A stretch of DNA of 10,898 nt from CAKSHC01 sp045594545 (GTDB lineage: Bacteria; Bacillota; Clostridia; Oscillospirales; UMGS1783). The DNA lies in contig JAZNYQ010000127.1 in the NCBI GenBank assembly GCA_045594545.1, positions 1 through 10,898 on the forward strand, in the 5' to 3' direction. The position numbers and the translations under genes were made by a program. Positions 6,299 to 10,898 of the stretch are shown piece after piece. The notes under the pieces were generated by a model that had not been told where the DNA came from, searched no databases, and was given only the letters and a program-made list of their open reading frames with translations. Each line of letters opens with the position of its first letter. Positions within the stretch are counted from its first letter, which is position 1.

Positions 6299-6658
6299 GT
6301 GCAATTGGTAGCAATTGCTACCAAGAAGAAGAAAAAGAAAAAGAAGAAGAAAAAGAAGAAGATACTCACTACGTTCGTTACGCGTGCGCGCGCGAGAAAG
6401 GGAAAAGGCTACTGCCCAAGAGCAATAGCCTTGATGAAAGGGTTTTCTTATTCTGCCATCTCCGATGCCAGTACCGCCGCCAGCAGGGAAGCCAGTCGGG
6501 TGTCCTGCTCGGTCGCTACCGCGCCGTTTTCGGGGGTAAGCAGTACGATGGCGCCGATGCAGTCACTCTCCGAAATAATGGGAACGACTACCGACAGGGA
6601 AGCCGACCCGCTCTCGGTCAGCGGTGCACGGGTTGCATCACCGGCGCGGCGTACATAG
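6299..6658 (+). CDS. Possible small lysine-run protein (GTG start), unrecognised
   Basis: I do not recognise this gene. A Shine-Dalgarno sequence (AAGGAGG, 6276-6282) lies 16 nt before the GTG. The frame encodes MQLVAIAT, then 13 lysines (residues 9-21; 10 AAG and 3 AAA codons), then an Arg/Ala/Lys-rich stretch. Every G in the purine tract is at a third codon position, so all codons stay Lys; a GAA-type triplet repeat with decay would look similar. Beyond about residue 33 the frame crosses the spoVT terminator hairpin and runs antisense to spoVT to 6658, so the C-terminal part is doubtful. A shifted frame, rich in Arg/Lys, stops earlier (TAG at 6425-6427). The hairpin 6283-6300 could bring the Shine-Dalgarno sequence closer to the GTG. 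The promoter and ribosome-binding site argue that something is expressed, either a small basic peptide or a regulatory RNA. Confidence 0.3.
   Translation: MQLVAIATKKKKKKKKKKKKKILTTFVTRARARKGKGYCPRAIALMKGFSYSAISDASTAASREASRVSCSVATAPFSGVSSTMAPMQSLSEIMGTTTDREADPLSVSGARVASPARRT
6305..6324. repeat. 20-bp perfect palindrome
   Basis: TTGGTAGCAATTGCTACCAA reads identically on both strands. In RNA it forms an 8-bp stem with an AATT loop at codons 3-9 of the possible lysine-run frame. It is not followed by a T-run on the plus strand, so it is not a normal terminator. A second hairpin, ACTTTA/TAAAGT (6283-6288 with 6295-6300), lies just upstream, between the Shine-Dalgarno sequence and the GTG. Confidence 0.8.
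6323..6362. repeat. Homopurine tract with perfect mirror symmetry
   Basis: Forty consecutive purines on the plus strand, made of AAG and AAA triplets. The G positions (6325, 6328, 6331, 6337, 6343, 6346, 6349) are mirror-symmetric about 6337 across at least 6323-6351. Such homopurine mirror repeats can form intramolecular triplexes. It coincides with the lysine codons of the possible small protein. Confidence 0.7.
6395..6432 (-). terminator. Probable terminator of spoVT
   Basis: The arms 6405-6415 and 6422-6432 pair over 11 positions with one C-A mismatch and a 6-nt loop. On the minus strand the hairpin is followed by TTTTCCCTTTC, a moderate T-rich tract, and it lies 15 bp after the spoVT stop codon. 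No T-run follows on the plus strand, so it should act only on spoVT transcripts. Confidence 0.65.
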
Positions 6659-6990
6659 TTTTCCCGCCGATGCATCCGATCGGCCAGCGATTCGGACACG
6701 CCTCGCTCCTGATAGTCCTTCTTGGGAATCCCTGCCACCGCCAGCACCGTATCCCGATCACAAACCGCCGCCGGCTTAGCCGTCGCGCGGGACAGCGCAT
6801 CGGCAAACACCTGCACTTTCTGGCTGATGCTCTCCATCGCCGAGTACTTCTTGAAAATAACCTCACCCTCACGGTTGGTGAATATTTCCAGCGGGTCTCC
6901 CTCACGGATCCGCATCGTGCGGCGGATTTCTTTGGGAATAACGACTCTGCCGAGGTCGTCTATGCGACGTACAATACCTGTTGCTTTCAT
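6448..6990 (-). CDS. spoVT: Stage V sporulation protein T (SpoVT), AbrB-family regulator
   Basis: SpoVT is a DNA-binding protein of the late forespore that tunes sigma-G-dependent genes and spore properties. The 180 residues match the B. subtilis length (178). The N-terminal swapped-hairpin AbrB domain (about 1-50) begins MKATGIVRRIDDLGRVVIPK, with the characteristic EIRRTMRIREGDPLEIF following. The C-terminal portion (about 55-178) fits the GAF-like sensory domain of SpoVT, including the SASLSVVVPII strand. The ATG start is preceded by AAGGAG (7004-7009) at 13 nt. Its 3' end faces the orphan plus-strand unit, and upstream it borders the AT-rich restriction-modification cassette. A sigma-G-like promoter is listed separately. 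Confidence 0.95.
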   Translation of the reverse strand: MKATGIVRRIDDLGRVVIPKEIRRTMRIREGDPLEIFTNREGEVIFKKYSAMESISQKVQVFADALSRATAKPAAVCDRDTVLAVAGIPKKDYQERGVSESLADRMHRRENYVRRAGDATRAPLTESGSASLSVVVPIISESDCIGAIVLLTPENGAVATEQDTRLASLLAAVLASEMAE

Positions 6991-7000
6991 AATATATAAT

Positions 7001-7053
7001 AATCTCCTTGCTTTACAAATTTGTACTGTTAGTATCTGTAAAACAAGGAGATT
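7001..7053. repeat. Long inverted repeat upstream of spoVT
   Basis: AATCTCCTTGCTTTACA (7001-7017) and TGTAAAACAAGGAGATT (7037-7053) are inverted copies differing at one position, with a 19-nt centre. The left arm contains the spoVT ribosome-binding site on the minus strand; the right arm exactly fills the spacer of the sigma-G-like promoter. For transcripts from the methylase gene upstream it would form a long hairpin about 30 nt after that gene's stop, but the following ATTATTATATATT is a poor terminator tail. Confidence 0.75.
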
Positions 7054-7059
7054 TATACT
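7030..7059 (-). promoter_or_regulatory. Candidate sigma-G promoter of spoVT
   Basis: On the minus strand AGTATA (7054-7059) and GATACTA (7030-7036) are separated by 17 bp. The -10 matches the sigma-G consensus CATNMTA except at its first base; the -35 core GTATA differs from GMATR at one base. The B. subtilis spoVT gene is transcribed by sigma-G, so position and motif agree. Transcription would begin near 7023, giving a leader of about 33 nt. Confidence 0.5.
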
Positions 7060-7082
7060 TGATTTATTTTAACATATTGTCT

Positions 7083-9722
7083 TTAAAAATCAATACCAAG
7101 AAACTTTACATATTCTTTTACTTTCTTCAATCGTTCAGTATATTTTTCAATATCAATCAACAACTGCTCTCTTTTTTTCAGTATCTCAATCACTTCCTTT
7201 TGTTTTTCTATCGATATATTATCTTCATCATCCAACGGAACTTTCACTTTTACATATTTTTTGAAATTTTCGGGCGAACATTTCACGCTATATCCAAAGC
7301 CAAATTTTGGTTTAATATCTTTAAGTGTAAAATACAAATATTCGGGGAGAATCTCATTGCTTTTAATTTTTATTGACAATCTTGAAGTGTTTAAATAATA
7401 AGGCTTTTCATGCAAAATAATATTTGTGCCCGCTGTTCCGTCACCATCTGTTGCAACCGAAACATGCTTTTCCTTTTCGGATGCAGATATTGGTTTTTTG
7501 CTTGTTTCTTTTACGTGTGCAACAGGGAATCTTGCTGCTGTATACAGGGGATAACCGTCTTCACAATCTAACGGAACATACTCTTTTTTCTTCAATCCCA
7601 AATTATTAGTTATAAACTCAAAATGTTCTTCAGAAGCTAAAGAGATTTCTTTTGATTTAAAAGATAAATCTATCGAATCTAAGTTTTTTAATTCCGTTAA
7701 TGTTTCGGATAGGAGAACATTTACATCAGCAAGCTCGTCGCTCATTTCCTCTACTGTGTCAAACTGAACATCGTCCTTAATATTTAGCTTGATTTTCACT
7801 TCGTCAGAAAGCAATCTTTCAGACAACCACATATTTTCAGTTTGATAATATGATATAGGTTTCAGTAGTATTTTAATATTGTCAGAAGTATAGGTTTGAG
7901 GATCCAAATAAAAAAGCTTGTACTCTCGAGTTAGTGTGTTTAAATCCTCTAAACTAGTATTTGTTCGAGCTGCATCCAAGGACTCCCCAACATCTTGTAA
8001 TATATAATTGAAAACTGGATGTTGTTGATCTTCGTTCTCATTTTTCTTTTTTGTAATACATAATATGTATGTTTTCTTTGCCGTGGTGTAAAAGGTTCTA
8101 GATGGTAGGGATATAATAGCATCTAACATACAAGTGTTTAGTAAATATGTCCTTAATTCAGCGTCGCTTTTTGTGTGAAAAAATCCGTCTGGCAAAATAA
8201 CAAAAGCTCTCCCGCCAGGTTTTAAACTTCTTATTATATTAAGTAAAAATAGCCCTTCTTTGCTAGTCGTTTTTACATCATAAAACTTTGCTAGAGAAAT
8301 ACTGTTTGAAATAAATTCGTGATACGCAGACAAGCCTTTTCTAACATACGGGGGATTAGAAAGAATTAAATCATACTTTTTGTCGATATTACTAAGAGAA
8401 CCAACCGTGTTGTTTTGAAAACATGAAAATATTGAGTTTATATATTTATAAAAAACTTCAATATTGGTTTTATATTTCTGAATATAATCGGATAATAATA
8501 TAGTTAAAGACGCTTTTGCTAAAACAATCGTTTGATAATCTATATCAAACCCTTGATACACTATATCCGACTTAAATGTCCCATTATCAGCAAACCTAAA
8601 TTCTGTATTAGTATTTCTAGCAATCATGCTTTCCAAAACAAATCCGCCAACGCCACACGCAGGATCACAAATTGTTTGATCAGCTGTCAGTTTATTAACT
8701 TGTGCCATGTTGATCATTGCACGAATAATGTTTCTTGGGGTGAAAAATTGTGCTAATAATTTAATCCCATTAGTTCCTTTCAAAAACTCTTCAAAAAGAC
8801 TAGATTTAAACTCTATGGAAACGTTTTTTAGGCTTCCATAATTTTTGAAATTGGTCAATATATTATAGAACAATTCATCCTGATTTTTGTTTGTCTGCAA
8901 ACTCAATCCATTGATTATACTTGAACCGTCTTCAGCAGGTTTGAAAATTGTTTTTATATATGGTCTTACATTTTTCATATAAAACCTTAAACAGTTCACT
9001 TTGCCAACTTTGTAGGTATCTTCAAACGAAATCGCAACTCCGGATTCGTTAGTCTCAATGAGGTTTAAATCACTGAGATATTTATACATGAAAATTTCAG
9101 TAAATGTCATTAAACACATTTTAGGATCATCACCAGTCGCTAACCAAATTGACTGCCAAATACTCTTTGCAAGCGATGTAGGATTTACAATTGCTTTTCC
9201 TTGACGTAAAATTGAACTGCTGCTATCCAACCCTCTTATGATTTCTACTGCTATTGTTTGCGAAGCCTTATTAAACATTAAGTTTTCGCAAGTAATTGGT
9301 TTGCCATTAATATTTTTTATAGAATTTGCTTTTATTTCACCATGGCAAACTTCGTGATTGGACTCACTTGTGTTAACAACATACCATTCATAATTGGTTC
9401 CATTACTAATGGCACCTATCAATGTTTCTGTTGCATCACAGTATTCTGCCAATTGTATAATAGCCTTCGTTCTATCATTTTCTGACAATAGTTTAGAGGG
9501 TAACTTGTTCTCAATTATAGCCACTATTTTGTAAGGCTTCTGTTTTCCTTCTAAAATTAACGCATCCGGTCTTTTATTTAAAAAAGTCTTTTTAACATTA
9601 TTAGAGACAATATTCATTTGTTTTAATTGATTAAATGTTGTATTTCCTAAATTAAGAAAAAAATACTCTCCAATGGAAATCATATTATCCAAGGAATTAT
9701 TTTGAAAAATCTGTTCGCTCAT
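7083..9722 (-). CDS. Single-chain restriction-modification enzyme (nuclease + N6-adenine methylase + specificity domain), type IIG-like
   Basis: The 879-residue protein combines three parts. The N-terminal region (about 40-115) has a PD-(D/E)XK-like nuclease signature, Asp53 in RPDALI and Glu71/Lys73 in IIENK, as in HsdR N-terminal or type IIG nuclease domains. The centre (about 180-620) is an HsdM-like N6-adenine methyltransferase with QFFTPR (325-330), the AdoMet motif DPACGVGG (353-360) and the catalytic NPPY (456-459). The C-terminal region (about 700-879) resembles one HsdS target-recognition domain followed by a long charged helix (IEKQKEVIEILKKREQLL). One polypeptide could therefore recognise, methylate and cut DNA. 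GGGAG lies 9 nt before the ATG, which overlaps the end of the upstream regulator gene by 26 bp. The AT-rich composition contrasts with the left half of the window, consistent with acquisition by transfer. The recognition sequence cannot be read from the protein. Confidence 0.85.
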   Translation of the reverse strand: MSEQIFQNNSLDNMISIGEYFFLNLGNTTFNQLKQMNIVSNNVKKTFLNKRPDALILEGKQKPYKIVAIIENKLPSKLLSENDRTKAIIQLAEYCDATETLIGAISNGTNYEWYVVNTSESNHEVCHGEIKANSIKNINGKPITCENLMFNKASQTIAVEIIRGLDSSSSILRQGKAIVNPTSLAKSIWQSIWLATGDDPKMCLMTFTEIFMYKYLSDLNLIETNESGVAISFEDTYKVGKVNCLRFYMKNVRPYIKTIFKPAEDGSSIINGLSLQTNKNQDELFYNILTNFKNYGSLKNVSIEFKSSLFEEFLKGTNGIKLLAQFFTPRNIIRAMINMAQVNKLTADQTICDPACGVGGFVLESMIARNTNTEFRFADNGTFKSDIVYQGFDIDYQTIVLAKASLTILLSDYIQKYKTNIEVFYKYINSIFSCFQNNTVGSLSNIDKKYDLILSNPPYVRKGLSAYHEFISNSISLAKFYDVKTTSKEGLFLLNIIRSLKPGGRAFVILPDGFFHTKSDAELRTYLLNTCMLDAIISLPSRTFYTTAKKTYILCITKKKNENEDQQHPVFNYILQDVGESLDAARTNTSLEDLNTLTREYKLFYLDPQTYTSDNIKILLKPISYYQTENMWLSERLLSDEVKIKLNIKDDVQFDTVEEMSDELADVNVLLSETLTELKNLDSIDLSFKSKEISLASEEHFEFITNNLGLKKKEYVPLDCEDGYPLYTAARFPVAHVKETSKKPISASEKEKHVSVATDGDGTAGTNIILHEKPYYLNTSRLSIKIKSNEILPEYLYFTLKDIKPKFGFGYSVKCSPENFKKYVKVKVPLDDEDNISIEKQKEVIEILKKREQLLIDIEKYTERLKKVKEYVKFLGIDF

Positions 9723-10065
9723 ATCTTTTTACTCCCTTTGTTAATTCTATCTTTTTTCTAAGTCGATCTATTTCACATGGATTCTTAGTAAGATAGTCAA
9801 TAATGTCTTTTGGCAGCTCGCCTCTACCAACAGCGGCTTTATCTAAAAATTCCAACTTTTCATTTTCACTTAATTTTAGTAAAGCGATAATTTGTTCTTG
9901 CTTGTCTGGGGTAGGTGGATTTATACGATTATGAAAAATGTCAAACAAATATGTCTTTGACACTCCTAAATCATCGGCAAACTGGGCTTGCGTATAGTGC
10001 TTCTCTTTTAAGAGTGCAACAAAATATGCGCCAAACGTACCCGCCTGATATTTAGTTTTAGCCAC
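9697..10065 (-). CDS. XRE-family helix-turn-helix regulator, C-protein-like
   Basis: This 122-residue DNA-binding protein has a helix-turn-helix at about 24-48 (YTQAQFADDLGVSKTYLFDI), with the family pattern of Q-x-x-FA-x-x-LGVS-x-x-x-L. A C-terminal helical part (ELPKDIIDYLTKNP, about 83-96) is seen in many Firmicutes regulators of this class. It starts with GTG and has a GGAGGTG ribosome-binding site (10071-10077). The downstream restriction-modification gene begins inside its last 26 bp, so the two are translationally close. Controller proteins located just upstream of restriction enzymes typically autoregulate and delay nuclease expression; I infer that role from the arrangement. The repeat cluster at 10082-10109 is a candidate operator. 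Confidence 0.82.
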   Translation of the reverse strand: MAKTKYQAGTFGAYFVALLKEKHYTQAQFADDLGVSKTYLFDIFHNRINPPTPDKQEQIIALLKLSENEKLEFLDKAAVGRGELPKDIIDYLTKNPCEIDRLRKKIELTKGVKRYERTDFSK

Positions 10066-10081
10066 CGTCTCACCTCCAAAA

Positions 10082-10109
10082 AGTAAATAAGTAAACTAAC
10101 TACTTTACT
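10082..10109. promoter_or_regulatory. Candidate operator of the restriction-modification regulator
   Basis: AGTAAA occurs at 10082-10087 and 10090-10095, and its inverted copy TTTACT at 10104-10109, giving a dyad AGTAAA-N8-TTTACT with an extra direct half-site 8 bp away. The cluster sits between the -10 box and the ribosome-binding site, over the expected start of transcription, where an autoregulator would bind. No binding data exist here; AT-rich sequence makes such repeats easier to find by chance. Confidence 0.45.
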
Positions 10110-10138
10110 ATTTTATCATATAGTATTAAAAATTGCAA
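10110..10138 (-). promoter_or_regulatory. Promoter of the regulator / restriction-modification operon
   Basis: On the minus strand TTGCAA (10133-10138) and TAAAAT (10110-10115) are separated by 17 bp, with the expected start near 10103, about 38 bp upstream of the GTG. No separate strong promoter is evident between the two genes, so both are probably expressed from here. Confidence 0.65.
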
Positions 10139-10503
10139 GAGAAAAGCGCAATCTTTTTAGATTACGCTCACAAAAATCGATATATAATTTTCTATCAAAA
10201 ACCGCCGAAAAACCACAAATTTAGGGGCTTGTGTTCAATAGGGCAAACTGCTGAAAAACCCAGTGTTTATGCGGGTTTTCTGGATTTATTGATTTGCTCA
10301 AATCAAGCCTCGTCCATCCAAAAAGTACGACACTGCCAAGGTCCTTATCTGGGACAAGTTGTTGTTTTTGTTCTTTGTTAGTATCACACTTTTTGTAGAA
10401 ATTATGAGTAGAATTTCCAATTGTTTTTAAATTTTTATAAAGAAAAGGCCCTTCAAACTATGCCCTTAGTTACTACAATAGTATTCACATACAAACAAAA
10501 AAC
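10139..10503. other. AT-rich stretch without a convincing gene
   Basis: I find no frame here with a credible start, ribosome-binding site and family match. On the minus strand a 79-codon stretch (10457-10221) is open but has no ATG, TTG or GTG in a useful position. It reads KEQKQQLVPDKDLGSVVLFG and then WTRLDLSKSINPENPHKHW, which looks protein-like but which I cannot assign; it could be the decayed end of a lost gene. An inverted repeat AAAACCC/GGGTTTT (10255-10261 with 10273-10279, 11-nt loop) could form a weak hairpin. Confidence 0.4.
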
Positions 10504-10546
10504 GAACCTACACTTTCTTTTCGGAAAGGATAGGTTCATCTTTTTT
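10504..10546. terminator. Bidirectional terminator after the sortase-like gene
   Basis: GAACCTA (10504-10510) pairs with TAGGTTC (10531-10537), and inside it CTTTC (10513-10517) pairs with GAAAG (10524-10528) across a 2-nt internal loop. T-runs follow on plus (10541-10546) and on minus (complement of 10497-10502). On the minus strand it lies about 55 nt after the stop of the gene at 10592, so it probably ends that transcript and shields the restriction-modification promoter. Confidence 0.82.
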
Positions 10547-10591
10547 AATTCTTCGACTTTGATTAGATGCTTGATTGACACATTTATAGTA

Positions 10592-10898
10592 TTAATGAAC
10601 AACATCACAGTAAATGATTATGTATTCAAAAGCATACACATTCTTAACAAACAGCGTTAAGGACGCATCCTTGCGTTGCAGGGTGGATTGGTCTGCGTTT
10701 TTCTCATAGCGAATATCGGTTACTGTGTATGAGAAACGATTGCCTTCCATATCTGTGAAGAAAACACTATCTCCCACAGAAATGTCACGGTAAAAGTCGT
10801 ACTGTCCTTTTTGGGATGTGCCACCGATCTGCATAGTTCGATCATAAACGCTTCCGCTGAATCGGCAAGGGCATTTTGCGGGGTTTCCCCATTCAGCG
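10592..10898 (-). CDS. Sortase-B-fold-like protein, C-terminal fragment cut by the window edge
   Basis: The minus-strand frame is open from the right edge to the stop at 10592, giving 101 residues of the C-terminal end; the ATG at 10834 is internal and the true start lies outside. The pattern GDSVFFTDMEGNRFSYTVTDI resembles the strand pair of sortases. The end TLFVKNVYAFEYIII aligns by eye with the TLxTC-x-Y-x-F region of sortase B. In that alignment the catalytic Cys is replaced by Lys and the later Arg by Glu, so, if related, it would not be an active transpeptidase. Such proteins would be cell-surface linked, but no signal peptide can be seen in this fragment. The assignment is tentative; a conserved protein of unknown function on a mobile element is the alternative. 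A terminator follows at 10504-10546. Confidence 0.45.
   Translation of the reverse strand, partial: AEWGNPAKCPCRFSGSVYDRTMQIGGTSQKGQYDFYRDISVGDSVFFTDMEGNRFSYTVTDIRYEKNADQSTLQRKDASLTLFVKNVYAFEYIIIYCDVVH

Noticed and set aside
6329..6355. Programmed -1 frameshift site in the lysine run
   Set aside because: The dnaX-type heptamer A AAA AAG needs six A before G; here the longest runs are five A, so the slippery motif is incomplete.
6299..6362. Lysine leader peptide controlling a downstream lysine gene
   Set aside because: No plus-strand gene follows and the next hairpin has no plus-strand T-run, so classical attenuation is not supported.
7008..7376. Plus-strand 122-codon frame opposite the methylase C-terminus
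   Set aside because: Phe/Tyr/Ile-rich shadow of AT-rich coding sequence with no start context.
10133..10381. 82-codon plus-strand frame (TTG start)
   Set aside because: No ribosome-binding site, overlaps the promoter of the opposite operon, and resembles no family I know.
10421..10660. 79-codon plus-strand frame
   Set aside because: It starts with TTG without a ribosome-binding site and runs through the terminator at 10504-10546 into the antisense of the sortase-like gene.
1..10898. CRISPR arrays, tRNA/rRNA genes, insertion sequences
   Set aside because: No regularly spaced repeats, cloverleaf sequences, rRNA segments, transposase frames or terminal repeats with target duplications were seen.

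Overview
The window looks like a chromosomal piece of a spore-forming member of the Clostridia, most likely from the Oscillospiraceae/Ruminococcaceae side. The left ~7 kb is moderately GC-rich and holds two sporulation genes (spoIIE, spoVT) and the Firmicutes-type infC-rpmI-rplT operon behind a structured leader. The right ~3.9 kb is clearly AT-rich and holds a restriction-modification cassette and a partial surface-type gene, which suggests an accessory island. The taxonomic call is inference from gene content and base composition.

Layout, left to right. (1) 21-69: hairpin terminator with T-runs on both sides. (2) 89-2342, minus strand: serC followed by serA, the first two steps of serine synthesis from 3-phosphoglycerate, driven by a near-consensus promoter at 2382-2410. 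(3) 2449-4728, minus strand: spoIIE, the membrane PP2C phosphatase that activates sigma-F. (4) 4729-4975: a compact divergent control region. One TTGACA/TGTCAA block serves as the -35 of the infC promoter and, on the other strand, of a candidate long-spaced spoIIE promoter. It is followed by an attenuator-like leader. (5) 4976-6130, plus strand: infC (apparently with an AUA start codon), rpmI and rplT, closed by a strong terminator at 6141-6170. (6) 6182-6447: an unexplained unit with a consensus sigma-A promoter, a Shine-Dalgarno sequence, two hairpins and a GTG frame with 13 consecutive lysine codons, running head-on into the 3' end of spoVT. (7) 6448-6990, minus strand: spoVT, with a sigma-G-like promoter embedded in a long inverted repeat. 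(8) 7083-10138, minus strand: a C-protein-like XRE regulator and an 879-residue single-chain nuclease-methylase-specificity protein, overlapping by 26 bp and expressed from a promoter/operator at 10082-10138. (9) 10139-10503: AT-rich DNA with no convincing gene. (10) 10504-10546: bidirectional terminator. (11) 10592-10898, minus strand: the C-terminal end of a protein resembling a sortase-B fold but apparently without the catalytic cysteine.

How it fits together: the left half is ordinary housekeeping and developmental chromosome (serine supply, translation initiation and ribosome assembly, forespore activation, late forespore regulation). The right half is a self-contained defence module plus what may be part of another accessory element. 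The most unusual items are the promoter-driven polylysine locus between rplT and spoVT, the AUA start plus attenuator of infC, and the single-polypeptide restriction-modification system with its own regulator.
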